The notes beneath the pieces are model-generated. The model saw nothing but the letters and a program-made list of their open reading frames with translations, had not been told where the DNA came from and did not search any database. Of a DNA stretch of 64,000 nucleotides, positions 16,220 to 25,740 are shown one piece after another. The stretch is from Aquamicrobium lusatiense (GTDB taxonomy: Bacteria; Pseudomonadota; Alphaproteobacteria; Rhizobiales; Rhizobiaceae). Each line of letters begins with the position of its first letter. Within the stretch, counting starts at the first letter, position 1. Location: assembly GCF_014201615.1 (NCBI RefSeq), contig NZ_JACHEU010000005.1:124001-188000 (forward strand). The letters run 5' to 3'. The position numbers and the translations under genes were made by a program.

Positions 16220-16747
16220 ATGCTGAAGGAAATTACCGCTGAAGAGGCACCGATCCGGGATGCGGTCGCCAATGAGGACGGCATCGATTTTACGCTGATC
16301 GAGCTGTTCTTCTTTGCCTATCGCGATTTCACCTCGGATCCGGACCAGATGCTTGCGGAGTATGGCTTCGGGCGCGCCCACCATCGGGTGCTGCACTTCG
16401 TCAACCGCAGGCCGGGCCTCACTGTGGCGGAATTGCTGGATGTTCTGAAGATCACCAAACAGTCGCTGGCACGTGTTCTCAAACAGTTGCTGGATACGGG
16501 CCATATCATGCAGTTGCAGGGTCCGCGCGACCGCCGCCAGCGCGAACTTTATCCCACGGCCAAGGGCCGCGAACTCGCACTTGCCCTTTCCCGGCCACAG
16601 TCGCGCCGGATACATGACGCATTGACGGAAGTCGAAGGCGAGGCGAGAAAGTCTATCGAGCAGTTCCTCAAGGCGATGGTGAATCCGGAGCTGAGGGCAC
16701 AGATCGACGCCGATCCCTCGCACCGCGGGGCAGACGACGAGGAGTGA
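16220..16747 (+). CDS. MarR-family transcriptional regulator (PetP-like)
   Basis: The 175-residue MarR winged-helix protein has its HTH around GLTVAELLDVLKITKQSLARVLKQLLDTG and the wing GPRDRRQRELYPTAKG. It lies four bases before an OmpR-type regulator gene, the same pair as petP-petR of Rhodobacter capsulatus, which are needed for growth and were found upstream of petABC there. That parallel supports a PetP-like call, but orthology is not tested. It is also divergent from ilvE, so the 242-base gap may hold a shared operator. Confidence 0.82.
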   Translation: MLKEITAEEAPIRDAVANEDGIDFTLIELFFFAYRDFTSDPDQMLAEYGFGRAHHRVLHFVNRRPGLTVAELLDVLKITKQSLARVLKQLLDTGHIMQLQGPRDRRQRELYPTAKGRELALALSRPQSRRIHDALTEVEGEARKSIEQFLKAMVNPELRAQIDADPSHRGADDEE

Positions 16748-16751
16748 CGGC

Positions 16752-17474
16752 ATGGAAGGCACCGACAGGCTGGAACAGCAGGCCAACGCGCCGGATGACG
16801 ATGCGTTTCACCTGCTGGTCGTCGATGACGACACCCGCATCCGCAACCTGCTCAGGCAGTTCCTGAGTGAAAATGGTTTCCGTGTCACCGTGGCCGGCAC
16901 CGCGGCGGAAGCGCGGCGCAAGCTCGCCGGCCTGGATTTCGACCTGCTGGTGCTCGACGTCATGATGCCGGGCGAAACAGGCGTCGATCTGACCAAATCC
17001 CTGCGCGCGGAGCGCGATGTTCCCATCCTCATGCTGACCGCTCTTTCCGAGACGGACAACCGCATCAGCGGTCTGGAGGCGGGCGCCGACGATTACCTGC
17101 CCAAGCCTTTCGATCCGCGCGAGCTTATCCTGCGGATCAACAACATATTGCGACGTGGTGGGCCGGCCACCACGCCCAAGGTCGAGCAACTGGTGTTCGG
17201 GCCCTACACCTTCCAGATATCAAAGCGCGAACTGAAGCGCGGCAGCGAAGTGCTGAAGCTGACGGACCGCGAGCAGGAAATCCTTGCGATCTTCGCTGAA
17301 CGCGCCGGTGAGACCATCCCCCGCCATGAACTCGTGGGAGAGGATTCGGAGGTTGGCGAGCGCACCATCGACGTGCAGATCAACCGCCTGCGCCGCAAGA
17401 TCGAGCGTGATCCCTCCAATCCTGTGTGGCTGCAGACGGTGCGCGGTATTGGGTATCGGCTCAGCGTGGAATAG
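16752..17474 (+). CDS. OmpR-family response regulator (PetR-like)
   Basis: The 240-residue two-domain response regulator has a receiver domain (about 20-135) with acidic pocket VVDDD (25-27), phosphoacceptor D69 in LLVLDVMMPGETG, and the conserved lysine in YLPKPFD. A C-terminal OmpR winged helix follows (about 150-235), ending TVRGIGYRL. It follows the MarR gene by four bases and precedes a histidine kinase gene by 57 bases, so the three probably form an operon. The kinase is the obvious cognate sensor. Confidence 0.9.
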   Translation: MEGTDRLEQQANAPDDDAFHLLVVDDDTRIRNLLRQFLSENGFRVTVAGTAAEARRKLAGLDFDLLVLDVMMPGETGVDLTKSLRAERDVPILMLTALSETDNRISGLEAGADDYLPKPFDPRELILRINNILRRGGPATTPKVEQLVFGPYTFQISKRELKRGSEVLKLTDREQEILAIFAERAGETIPRHELVGEDSEVGERTIDVQINRLRRKIERDPSNPVWLQTVRGIGYRLSVE

Positions 17475-17531
17475 AGTGCTGACAACGGCCCACACAGCGG
17501 CCGATCAAAGCCAGGCGCAGGCCGAGACAGA

Positions 17532-18944
17532 ATGACGACAGCAGATTTGCAGGGTTCGCCGCCCGACGGATTTCGCGCCCGGCTCGAACGCGCAGCCGCT
17601 TCGGTGAGAAAAGCCTGGCGCAGGTTCTGGCGGCTGGTTTCGCTTTATATGCCGAAGCGGCTCTATGCCCGCTCGCTCATCATCATCATTGCGCCGATGA
17701 TTCTGCTGCAATCGGTCATCGCTTTCGATTTCATGGAGCGGCATTGGCAGACGGTGACACAGCGCCTGTCACAGGCGGTGACGCGTGACATCGCGGCCAT
17801 CATTGATCTTCTGGAAACCTATCCGAATGAAGCGGATTACGCCAACGTCATCCGCATCGCGCAGGACCGCATGCAGCTCAAGGTCGACCTGCTTCCGCCC
17901 GAGCCCCTGCCCCCGCCCGGTCCCAAGCCCTTCTTTTCGATCCTCGACCAGATCCTGTCGGAAGAGATCACCCGCCAGATCAACCGGCCGTTCTGGCTGG
18001 ATACGGTTGGCAATTCCAATATCATCGAAGTCCGCATCCAGCTCGAAGGGCGGGTGCTGCGGGTGTTTGTGCGCCGCAGTCAGGCCTATGCCTCCAACAC
18101 GCACATCTTCCTTCTGTGGATGGTCGGAACCTCGCTGGTGCTTCTGATGATCGCCATTCCCTTCCTGCGCAATCAGATCCGGCCGATCCTGGCTCTTGCG
18201 GAGGCTGCCGAAAGTTTCGGTAAGGGCCGTCCCATGCCACGCGATTTTCGCCCGCGGGGGGCCGAAGAAGTGCGGCGCGCAGGCTTTGCCTTCATGCAGA
18301 TGCGCGAACGGATCGAGCGCCAGATCGAGCAGCGCACCGCCATGCTCACCGGCGTCAGCCATGACCTGCGCACCATTCTGACCCGGTTCAAATTGCAACT
18401 GGCGCTAACCCGCAGCAAGGCCGACATAGAAGCGCTCGGCAAGGACATAGACGATATGCAGTCCATGCTCGAAGGCTACCTTGCCTTCGCGCGCGGCGAG
18501 GCCGCCGAGGATACCGGCCCGTTCGATCTGGCCGCCTGTTTCCAGAGGCTTGAGGATGAAGCAAGGCTGCGCAAATGCAGGCTGGAAACCTCGATCACCG
18601 GCTCGCCCAATGTCCATGTGAGGCCAAACGCGTTTTCGCGACTTATCGCCAATGTGGTCGGGAACGCATTCCGCTATGCGCAGTCAGTGGAAATCCATGC
18701 CTCGCACGGCGACGGCTGGCTCAGCCTCACCATAGACGACGACGGGCCCGGCATTCCCGAGGAAAAGCGCGAGGAGGTTTTCAAGCCTTTCGTGCGGCTT
18801 GACGAAGCCCGCAATCTCGATGCCAGCGGCACGGGATTGGGATTGCCGATTGCGCGCGATATTGCGCGCAGCCATGGCGGCGACCTCACTTTTGCGGACA
18901 GCCCGCTGGGTGGCCTGCGCGCGACGATCAGGATACCGGCTTAA
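17532..18944 (+). CDS. Sensor histidine kinase, EnvZ-like
   Basis: This 470-residue inner-membrane kinase has two membrane segments (about 47-70 and 190-212) flanking a periplasmic sensor domain with the proline-rich run LPPEPLPPPGPKP. A HAMP domain follows (about 212-265), then the H-box GVSHDLRTILTR with phosphorylated H277, and a HATPase domain with N-box NVVGNAFRYA, G1 DDDGPGIP and G2 GTGLGLPIA. The usual proline after HDLRT is isoleucine here. It is encoded directly downstream of the OmpR regulator and is almost certainly its partner. The stimulus is unknown. Confidence 0.92.
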   Translation: MTTADLQGSPPDGFRARLERAAASVRKAWRRFWRLVSLYMPKRLYARSLIIIIAPMILLQSVIAFDFMERHWQTVTQRLSQAVTRDIAAIIDLLETYPNEADYANVIRIAQDRMQLKVDLLPPEPLPPPGPKPFFSILDQILSEEITRQINRPFWLDTVGNSNIIEVRIQLEGRVLRVFVRRSQAYASNTHIFLLWMVGTSLVLLMIAIPFLRNQIRPILALAEAAESFGKGRPMPRDFRPRGAEEVRRAGFAFMQMRERIERQIEQRTAMLTGVSHDLRTILTRFKLQLALTRSKADIEALGKDIDDMQSMLEGYLAFARGEAAEDTGPFDLAACFQRLEDEARLRKCRLETSITGSPNVHVRPNAFSRLIANVVGNAFRYAQSVEIHASHGDGWLSLTIDDDGPGIPEEKREEVFKPFVRLDEARNLDASGTGLGLPIARDIARSHGGDLTFADSPLGGLRATIRIPA

Positions 18945-18950
18945 TCGTCA

Positions 18951-19610
18951 TCAGGCCGAACGTCGGTCGAGGCGTTGCACCAGCCGGTCGCCGACCCACT
19001 GCAACGCGCAAACCATGACGATCAGAATAGCGACAACCGCAACCATCACCGTGGTTTCAAAGCGCTGATAGCCATAGCGTATGGCAAGATCGCCAAGCCC
19101 GCCCGCTCCGATGGCACCGGCCATGGCGGATGCGCCCACCAGCGTGACGAGCGTAACGGTAAAACCGGCAACGATACCGGGCATTGCCTCCGGCACCAGC
19201 ACCTCCCGTACAATCGTCCAGCGTGACCCTCCCATGGCCCGGACGGCCTCGATGAGGCCGGGGTCGACCTCACGCAGCGAGACTTCGGCAATGCGGGCGT
19301 AGTAGGGAGTGGCTGCGATGGACAGCGGCACGATCGCCGCCCAGGTGCCAATCGACGTTCCCACGATCAATCGCGTGACCGGGATGAGAGCCACCAGCAG
19401 GATTATGAACGGCACCGAACGGAACCCGTTCACAATTGCTCCCAATATGCGGTTCACCCAGAGATTTTCCGAGATGCCCCCGCGATCCGTCGCCACCAGC
19501 GCCAGCCCCAGCGGAAGCCCGAAGACGAAGGAGACCACGCCGGAAGCCCCGGTCATCAGCACCGTCTCCCAAAGCGAGCGGAGAAAAAGGTCAATCATTG
19601 CCGAAGACAT
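18951..19610 (-). CDS. metI: Methionine ABC transporter permease MetI
   Basis: The 219-residue permease has about five membrane segments and the EAA-type loop EAVRAMGGSRWTIVREVLVPEAMPGI that contacts the ATPase. Its pairing with a NIL-domain ATPase and a MetQ-type binding protein defines a D/L-methionine importer. The ATG at 19610 has GAGGTG seven bases upstream and overlaps the end of metN; the ATG at 19598 is an alternative. It is the last gene of metQ-metN-metI. Confidence 0.9.
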   Translation of the reverse strand: MSSAMIDLFLRSLWETVLMTGASGVVSFVFGLPLGLALVATDRGGISENLWVNRILGAIVNGFRSVPFIILLVALIPVTRLIVGTSIGTWAAIVPLSIAATPYYARIAEVSLREVDPGLIEAVRAMGGSRWTIVREVLVPEAMPGIVAGFTVTLVTLVGASAMAGAIGAGGLGDLAIRYGYQRFETTVMVAVVAILIVMVCALQWVGDRLVQRLDRRSA

Positions 19611-20670
19611 GGCCCAGCACCTCAACCCGGGCCCCGCGACCCGTCAGAAATTGAACAGTTTGAGAAAGATCGGGTTCGCCGGAGGCAACACCGAGAAACA
19701 AGGTTCCCACCGGACGGCCCTGAACGCGGGAAATTCCGCCATGAATGAAGCGGAACGGACCGGCCGTCGCGGCAAGATCCGCCAGGAGCGGCCCAAGGGC
19801 TGCCTCCCCGGCGACATCGACGCGCAACACGGCCTCCGATCCGAGCGTCGGCGAAAGCTTAGCTGCAATCTCTTCCGGCAACTGGGGGCGGATACCCTGC
19901 AGGAGGCTTCTGGCGACTTCCGACTGCGGATCGGCGAAAACCTGCCAAACGGCACCTTCCTCGACGATGCGGCCGGCGTCGATGACCGCCACGCGGTCGG
20001 CGATGGAACGCACAACCTCCATCTCATGGGTGATAAGTATGATGGTCAGCCCGAGCTGACGATTGATGTCCTTGAGCAAGGTGAGGATCGAACGCGTGGT
20101 TTCGGGATCAAGCGCGGAAGTCGCCTCGTCGGACAACAGAAGCGCTGGGCGGGCCGCGAGCGCACGGGCAATGCCGACGCGCTGCTTCTGCCCGCCGGAG
20201 AGCGCGGCAGGATAAGCCTTGGCCTTGTCGGAAAGCCCCACCAGATCCAGCAATTCCGCGGCTCGCCGCAGGCGTTCGGCCCTTCCCACACCCTCGATCT
20301 TGAGTGGGAGGGCGACATTCTCCTCCACGGTCTTAGCCGATAGAAGGTTGAAATGCTGGAAGATCATGCCGATACGCCGGCGCAGCGGCTGCAGCTGCTT
20401 TTCGCCCAGCCGGCTTATTTCGCGTCCTTCGATATGAACTTCGCCGGAATCCGGCCGCTCCAGCCCATTCAGGCAGCGGATCAGCGTCGACTTGCCCGCA
20501 CCGCTGCGACCGATAATTCCAAGGATTTCGCCTTTATCGACGCTCAGGGAAACGCCATCGAGAGCCGCCGTGCTTCCGAAGCGACGCCGAACCTCGACAA
20601 GCCTGACCACGGATTCGGTGGCAGCAGCCTGCCGCTGTTCCGGGGCGAGCGCTCCTGCATGCTGGTTCAT
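19591..20670 (-). CDS. metN: Methionine ABC transporter ATP-binding protein MetN
   Basis: This ATPase of about 359 residues carries Walker A (GRSGAGKST), Q-loop (IFQHFNLLSAKTV), signature LSGGQKQRVGIARAL and Walker B LLLSDEATSALD. A C-terminal NIL/ACT-like domain (about 275-359) binds methionine and gives trans-inhibition in E. coli. The frame could start upstream at 20706 or at intermediate ATGs; I chose MNQHAG, where a GGA-containing purine run precedes the ATG, but this is uncertain. It lies 183 bases downstream of metQ and overlaps metI. Confidence 0.92.
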   Translation of the reverse strand: MNQHAGALAPEQRQAAATESVVRLVEVRRRFGSTAALDGVSLSVDKGEILGIIGRSGAGKSTLIRCLNGLERPDSGEVHIEGREISRLGEKQLQPLRRRIGMIFQHFNLLSAKTVEENVALPLKIEGVGRAERLRRAAELLDLVGLSDKAKAYPAALSGGQKQRVGIARALAARPALLLSDEATSALDPETTRSILTLLKDINRQLGLTIILITHEMEVVRSIADRVAVIDAGRIVEEGAVWQVFADPQSEVARSLLQGIRPQLPEEIAAKLSPTLGSEAVLRVDVAGEAALGPLLADLAATAGPFRFIHGGISRVQGRPVGTLFLGVASGEPDLSQTVQFLTGRGARVEVLGHVFGND

Positions 20671-20853
20671 CTTTCCGTCTTTCATATGCCGGGATATCAT
20701 TTTCACCCCGCTGCATCGATCTGCTTCACGCGCAAACGCGGCCCACCACCAATGCAGCGGGCCGCCTTTCCTTGCGCCAAATCCAATGGTCGGGCAATGG
20801 CCGCTCGATCATTCGGATCAAACGGCCCGGGCGAAACACGCCTCTTGCCCTGA

Positions 20854-21702
20854 TCAGTAAGCGGAAACACCCGATCCCTTGTAGATGCTGTCGAAAACAG
20901 CCTTGACCTCGTCATTCTGGTAGGAGGCGACAAGCTTCTTGACCCACGGCGCATCCTTATCCTCGGCACGAACCGCGATAAAGTTGCGATAGGGATTGTT
21001 TTCGATCGTTTCCTTGGCGATCTGAATATCGGCGGTCAGTCCGCTTTTCAGCGCCCAGTCGGTGTTGACCACAGCCCCGTCGAGATCATCCACCGAACGC
21101 CCGACGATACCGGCGTCCAGCTCCTTGATGTCGAGCTTCTTCGGATTCTCGGCGATATCGGTGACAGTGGCCAGAATACCGGCGCCCTCGCGCAGCTTGA
21201 TCAGCCCCGCATCTTCAAGAACGCGCAGCGCACGGCCTTCATTCGAAGGGTCGTTCGGCACGCCAATCACCGCGCCATCGGGAAGCTCGGCGAGCGACTT
21301 GTGCTTCTTGGAGTAGAGGCCAACCGGCCACAGCGCCGTATAGCCGGCAACAACGATCTTGTAGCCCTGCGTGGCGATCTGGTTCTCCAGATAAGGCTCG
21401 TGCTGGAAGGCATTGGCGTCGATCTCGCCACGCGCCAGCGCCTCATTGGGCTGGGTGTAGTCGTTGAAGATAACCGTCTCGACGGTCAGTCCCTGCTTGG
21501 CAGCCTGCTCTTTCACGGCAACCCAGGTGTCTTCCTCTTCGCCTGCCATGATGCCGACTTTCAGAGAGGTCTTGTCCTGCGCATGGGCTGAAGGAACCAG
21601 TGTCAGTGCCCCGACAGTGAATACGGAAGCCGCAAGGGCGAGCAGCGCGGCTCGACGGCTGGTAACAGCAACAGCACGCGAAGTGGTCTCGAAGATGGTC
21701 AT
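20854..21702 (-). CDS. metQ: Methionine-binding protein MetQ (NlpA family)
   Basis: The 282-residue substrate-binding protein belongs to the NlpA/MetQ family. The signal sequence ends near SAHAQ, so it looks secreted rather than lipidated, since no lipobox is visible. Typical motifs are LKVGIMAGEEEDTW, IFNDYTQPNEALARGEIDANAFQHEPYL and IGVPNDPSNEGRALRVLEDAGLI. It captures methionine in the periplasm for MetNI. It is the first gene of the operon, and its leader contains a notable hairpin at 21725-21768. Confidence 0.92.
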   Translation of the reverse strand: MTIFETTSRAVAVTSRRAALLALAASVFTVGALTLVPSAHAQDKTSLKVGIMAGEEEDTWVAVKEQAAKQGLTVETVIFNDYTQPNEALARGEIDANAFQHEPYLENQIATQGYKIVVAGYTALWPVGLYSKKHKSLAELPDGAVIGVPNDPSNEGRALRVLEDAGLIKLREGAGILATVTDIAENPKKLDIKELDAGIVGRSVDDLDGAVVNTDWALKSGLTADIQIAKETIENNPYRNFIAVRAEDKDAPWVKKLVASYQNDEVKAVFDSIYKGSGVSAY

Positions 21703-21724
21703 GACAGGTCTCACAAGCCTTGGA

Positions 21725-21768
21725 AGGATAAGGGGCAGCGTCGCGTCTTGCGAAGCTTGCCTTATCCT
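21725..21768 (-). promoter_or_regulatory. Long hairpin in the metQ leader
   Basis: AGGATAAGG (21725-21733) and CCTTATCCT (21760-21768) are perfect inverted repeats. The bases between them can pair further (CAGC with GCTTG, then TCGC with GCGA around GTCTT), giving an interrupted stem of roughly 15 pairs. It ends 22 bases before the metQ start codon. There is no U-run after it, so a translational or mRNA-stability element, or a DNA operator, is more likely than a terminator. I do not recognise a known SAM riboswitch class. Confidence 0.5.
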
Positions 21769-21978
21769 CGACAATCGCCACCCCTTTCTCAAAGGATGGA
21801 ATTTCTGTAATTTCAATTTAATGGGATTTTGTATTCAAAAATAGGAATTATGGAGAAATTATTTTCAAACCCAGCAGCTGCGAGACCAGATCCCGTAAAT
21901 TACGAGTCTGCCTGAACATACCGCCACAAAACAGAAAATGCGCGCAGCGAGCCTCAAAACCAAGGTGCGCGTCAGTCG

Positions 21979-22338
21979 TCAGTGCAGACAGCTGCCATTG
22001 GGAACCCTGCGCTCAACGGCGCCGAGTACGATATCGCCGTTTTCATCGGAGAAGCCCAGAGTGAGCACTTCGGACATGAACGGCCCGATCTGGCGCGGCG
22101 GAAAATTCACCACGGCAAAGATCTGGCGCCCGACCAGCTCCTCCGGCGAATAGTGACGCGTGATCTGGGCGGACGATTTCTTGACGCCGATCTCAGGCCC
22201 GAAATCGATCTTCAGCTTGATGGCGGGCTTGCGCGCCTCGGGAAATGCCTCGGCCTCGACAACGGTGCCGGTCCGGATATCGACCTTGTCGAAATCGGCG
22301 AAAGTAATCTCCGCCTTGCGCGCCACCTCAGAACTCAT
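21979..22338 (-). CDS. tRNA-binding domain protein, CsaA-like
   Basis: The 119-residue OB-fold protein matches Csa[38 protein letters not shown] at the start, then [41 protein letters not shown] and the C-terminal PNGSCLH. CsaA resembles the tRNA-binding domain of MetRS/TyrRS and has chaperone-like activity in Bacillus. The role here is unproven. It lies 19 bases downstream of the YbjN gene on the same strand, so they probably form an operon. Confidence 0.87.
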   Translation of the reverse strand: MSSEVARKAEITFADFDKVDIRTGTVVEAEAFPEARKPAIKLKIDFGPEIGVKKSSAQITRHYSPEELVGRQIFAVVNFPPRQIGPFMSEVLTLGFSDENGDIVLGAVERRVPNGSCLH

Positions 22339-22357
22339 ATCCGATCGACCTCAAACC

Positions 22358-22858
22358 TCAGGCGTTGCCATGTGTCTCGAACAGGACGCTGGCCAGCGCA
22401 TCCTTGGCCGAAGTCCCCGACCAGACGACGAACTGAAACGCCTGGAAATAGCACTCGCACGCTTCGAGAGCCGAAGACAGCAGCACCTCGACCTGCTGGC
22501 TGGAGGGCTCCACCCCGCCGGCAAGCAGGAGGGACTGCCTGAACATGATCGCGCCTTCCTGCTCCCATAGGTCGAAATGCCCGAACAGCATCTGCTCGTT
22601 GATGAGCGACAGAAGACGCATCACCTCCAGTGCCCGGTTCTCGGGCACCTTGATGTCGAAGGCGCAGGCAAGATGCAGCGCCTCGAAATCCTCCATCCAC
22701 GAAAAGGAGACATGATATTCCGTCCAGCTACCGGCGACGGAAATGGAGATTTCATCATCGCCGGCCCGTTCGAAGGACCAGTCATTGTTGTGGGCGACCT
22801 GCTCGATCACATCCACGGGATGTATTTCGCGCGAGACTTCGAGTTCGAGGAGTTCCAT
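22358..22858 (-). CDS. YbjN domain protein
   Basis: This 166-residue cytosolic protein has the YbjN/T3SS-chaperone-like fold; HPVDVIEQVAHNNDWSFERAGDDEISISVAG and ENRALEVMRLLSLINEQMLFGHFDLWEQEGAIMFRQSLLL are typical of the Rhizobiales branch. In E. coli YbjN affects motility and stress responses, but the mechanism is unknown. The acidic, tightly folded look and the position upstream of csaA are consistent with a chaperone-type role, which is inference. Confidence 0.83.
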   Translation of the reverse strand: MELLELEVSREIHPVDVIEQVAHNNDWSFERAGDDEISISVAGSWTEYHVSFSWMEDFEALHLACAFDIKVPENRALEVMRLLSLINEQMLFGHFDLWEQEGAIMFRQSLLLAGGVEPSSQQVEVLLSSALEACECYFQAFQFVVWSGTSAKDALASVLFETHGNA

Positions 22859-23185
22859 CTACTGCTTCCCGTCGTTCGCACGGATGCCGCCACTCACTCC
22901 ATGGCAGGCACCACACCGAACATTATAATTTTTAGAACTCGGACGGTCTGGACTGCTCGACGCAACAACAACCCATGACCGGACCCCACCGCCCGGCGCA
23001 TGATCGCCTTCACGAATCATGCAACAAATTCAGTGTATTGATCCGGAGACTCGTGACCAGCCCAATTTTGGGAAAACGGCCATTCGCATGTGGACAGCCA
23101 TCAGGCGCAGGATTCAGTGCCGACAGGTAAGCGATTCATGACAAAGAGCTTTTCCAGAATCGCCCTTTGTGGAAAACTTTTAAAA
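22859..23185. other. Intergenic region, no gene seen
   Basis: About 327 bases lie between the ybjN and ubiK-like genes, both leftward. It should contain the ybjN promoter and the 3' region of ubiK. The part around 23130-23190 is AT-rich. I found no hairpin with a U-run and no convincing open frame. Confidence 0.45.
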
Positions 23186-23491
23186 TTATTTCCTGGCACG
23201 GGAGCCTGAGGCGGCGGCCGACTTGTCAGCAGATGCCGTAAGGTCGGCAATTCTTGCCTCAAGCGCGTCAATACGTGCAGAAAGCTTCGCATTTTCCTCG
23301 CGAGCCTTCAGCGCCATGTCGCGGGCAGCCTCGAATTCCTCGCGCTGCACGATGTCCATGGAATTGAGGATGCGCTCCGCCTGGCCCCGGAAGGCCGTTT
23401 CCACTTCGCGCCTGACTCCCTGCGCAGCGCCTGCCGCGTCGGTCATCAGCTTGGCGAATTCGTCCAGAATGCGATTGGATCCGTTTGACAT
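23186..23491 (-). CDS. Ubiquinone biosynthesis accessory factor, UbiK family (BMFP)
   Basis: The 101-residue protein is helical, with a first helix region NRILDEFAKLMTDAAGAAQGVRREVETAFRGQAERIL and a C-terminal coiled coil (REEFEAARDMALKAREENAKLSARIDALEARI), then a lysine/serine-rich tail. This is the UbiK (YqiC, membrane fusogenic BMFP) layout; UbiK trimers help ubiquinone assembly and interact with membranes. The ATG at 23491 is a family-typical start; the long upstream frame runs through the lgt region and is not supported. It is divergent from lgt, as in other Rhizobiales. Confidence 0.85.
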   Translation of the reverse strand: MSNGSNRILDEFAKLMTDAAGAAQGVRREVETAFRGQAERILNSMDIVQREEFEAARDMALKAREENAKLSARIDALEARIADLTASADKSAAASGSRARK

Positions 23492-23702
23492 GGCTGCACC
23501 TCGCTCGATGGTTTTGACGTAGTGGCCCTCGGTTGCGAATGCAAGTGGGACTGCAGATGCAAGTGCATCCGCACAACACCCCCATGCATTAACTGCACTT
23601 CGCCTGCGCCAGCCTTTTGCTCTGCCTTGACCCTGCCGAAACACTGCCGCATGGTCCGCGCAAACCCAAATCGGCCAACCCAAATTGTATGAGGATGCCT
23701 CT

Positions 23703-24554
23703 TTGAGCTTTCCTTCCCTGCTGCCGGTGGCTGCACTTCCGTTTCCCGAGATCGATCCGGTGCTCGTACAGATCGGTCCGCTCGCCATTCACTGGTACGG
23801 CCTTGCCTACGTGGCAGGCATCGTCTTCGCCTGGTGGTACGCCCGGCGGCTGGTTTCCAACCCGCGCCTGTGGCCGGACGGCACTTTGCCCATGAAGCCG
23901 CAGGACATCGACGATTTCGTCATGTGGGCGGCCGTCGGCGTGGTTCTGGGCGGACGCATCGGCTACGTGCTGTTCTACGATTTCGCCCGCTATATCGCCA
24001 ATCCGGCCGACATTTTCGCCGTCTGGCAGGGGGGTATGTCCTTCCATGGCGGCATTCTCGGCACCACGATCGCGATGTACCTGTTTGCCCGCTCGCGGGG
24101 CATACGGCCCTGGTCGCTCTTCGATGTGGTCGCCGCCGGCGTTCCGGTCGGGCTTGGCCTGGGGCGGCTGGCCAATTTCATCAATTCGGAACTCTGGGGT
24201 CGCACCTCGGACGTATCGTGGGCTGTGCTGTTTCCGAATGGCGGTCCGCTGCCGCGCCATCCGAGCCAGCTCTATGAAGGCCTGCTGGAAGGTATCGTGC
24301 TTTTCCTCGTTCTGCGCCTGCTCACCCACTCCTGGCTGAAACTGAAGGCTCCGCGCTTCGTCTCGGGCGCATTCATCTGCGGCTACGGCCTGTCACGTAT
24401 ATTTGTCGAATTCTTCCGGGAGCCGGATGCGCATATCGGCTACCTCGCAGGAAGCTGGCTCACCATGGGCATGCTGCTCTCCCTGCCGATGGTTCTGCTG
24501 GGCATATGGGCGATGGCGACCGCGAAGGCCCTGCCCCGCTCCGCGCAAGCATGA
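23703..24554 (+). CDS. lgt: Prolipoprotein diacylglyceryl transferase
   Basis: Lgt transfers diacylglycerol from phosphatidylglycerol to the lipobox cysteine of prolipoproteins in the inner membrane. The 283-residue protein has about seven membrane segments and the Lgt signature around [24 protein letters not shown] and [14 protein letters not shown], then [12 protein letters not shown]. The frame opens at TTG 23685, but TTG at 23703 has GAGG nine bases upstream and an N-terminus like other rhizobial Lgts. Several predicted lipoproteins in this window are its likely substrates. The next gene overlaps its stop by four bases. Confidence 0.94.
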   Translation: MSFPSLLPVAALPFPEIDPVLVQIGPLAIHWYGLAYVAGIVFAWWYARRLVSNPRLWPDGTLPMKPQDIDDFVMWAAVGVVLGGRIGYVLFYDFARYIANPADIFAVWQGGMSFHGGILGTTIAMYLFARSRGIRPWSLFDVVAAGVPVGLGLGRLANFINSELWGRTSDVSWAVLFPNGGPLPRHPSQLYEGLLEGIVLFLVLRLLTHSWLKLKAPRFVSGAFICGYGLSRIFVEFFREPDAHIGYLAGSWLTMGMLLSLPMVLLGIWAMATAKALPRSAQA

Positions 24555-25639
24555 CAAGGCTGGGAGAACGCATCGCCGAACTGATAGCCGCGGACAGCCC
24601 CATTCCGGTCAGCGAGTATATGGCGCTGTGCCTGTTCGACCCGCATTACGGCTACTATACGACCCGCGAGCCCTTCGGCGCCGGTGGCGACTTCATCACG
24701 GCTCCCGAAATCAGCCAGATGTTCGGCGAACTGGTTGCAGCCTGGCTCTATCAGGCATGGCTGGCGAATGGCCGCCCCATGCCCGCCACTATAGCCGAGA
24801 TCGGCCCCGGTCGCGGAACGCTGATGAAGGACATGGTGCGCACATGGTCGCGGATCGACTCCACCTTTTTCAGCGCCGCGACTTTCGCACTCGTGGAAAC
24901 CAGCCCGCGACTTGCCGCAATCCAGCGCGACACGCTGGGCCCGGCGGCGGCCCGCATCACATGGCATGAGAGCGTCGCAACCCTTGGCGATGCGCCGCTT
25001 TTCATCGTCGGCAACGAATTGTTCGATGCCCTTCCCATTCGACAGTTCGTGCAAACCGCGGCGGGCTGGCGCGAGCGCATGGTGGGTCTCGAAGAGAACG
25101 GTGTTCTGGCATTCTTTGCCGGCATGGCGTCGCTCGACCCTGCGCTTCTGCCGCCGGGCGCCGCCTCTGCCACGCAAGGCGCCATCCTCGAACTCGCCCC
25201 GGCACGAAACGCCCTGATGGCCGAAGTATCCGCGCGCATTTCAGCCCGGGGCGGCGCCGGTTTGTTCATCGATTATGGTTATCTGCAGCCGGGCGTCGGT
25301 GATACCTTGCAGGCGCTGAAGGACCATGTCTTCGATGACGTTCTGGCCCATCCCGGCGAAGCCGACCTGACCAGCCATGTCGATTTCGCCGCTCTTTCGG
25401 ATGTCGCGCAGGCACATGGTCTGAGGGCGATGACTTCCACGCAAGGCTCTTTCCTGCTCGCCATGGGTCTTCTGGAACGCGCCGGAAATCTGGGCGCCAA
25501 TGCAGACGAGGCCGGGCGCGATGCGATCTCCGCGCAGGTGGAACGGCTGGCCGGCCCCGACCAGATGGGCGACCTGTTCAAGGTTCTTGCCGTGCTGCCT
25601 GAAGACGTGGAGGACGTGGCTTTTCCGGCTGGAGATTGA
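24551..25639 (+). CDS. MidA/NDUFAF7-family SAM-dependent methyltransferase
   Basis: The 362-residue protein has the DUF185 methyltransferase pattern: [35 protein letters not shown] at the N-terminus, SAM-binding [16 protein letters not shown], and [15 protein letters not shown]. The mitochondrial homologue NDUFAF7 dimethylates an arginine of the complex I subunit NDUFS2, so a role in complex I assembly is plausible but not shown in bacteria. ATGA overlap with lgt shows translational coupling. pgeF follows after about 100 bases. Confidence 0.87.
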   Translation: MTRLGERIAELIAADSPIPVSEYMALCLFDPHYGYYTTREPFGAGGDFITAPEISQMFGELVAAWLYQAWLANGRPMPATIAEIGPGRGTLMKDMVRTWSRIDSTFFSAATFALVETSPRLAAIQRDTLGPAAARITWHESVATLGDAPLFIVGNELFDALPIRQFVQTAAGWRERMVGLEENGVLAFFAGMASLDPALLPPGAASATQGAILELAPARNALMAEVSARISARGGAGLFIDYGYLQPGVGDTLQALKDHVFDDVLAHPGEADLTSHVDFAALSDVAQAHGLRAMTSTQGSFLLAMGLLERAGNLGANADEAGRDAISAQVERLAGPDQMGDLFKVLAVLPEDVEDVAFPAGD

Positions 25640-25740
25640 CACTCGCCTGTCTCCCGCCGCACTCTGGTTCACTGTGACGCGAACGGAAGCCCGCACAGCT
25701 CCCGCTTGACGAAACGGTCCGGGGAGACAACAAAGCCGCA

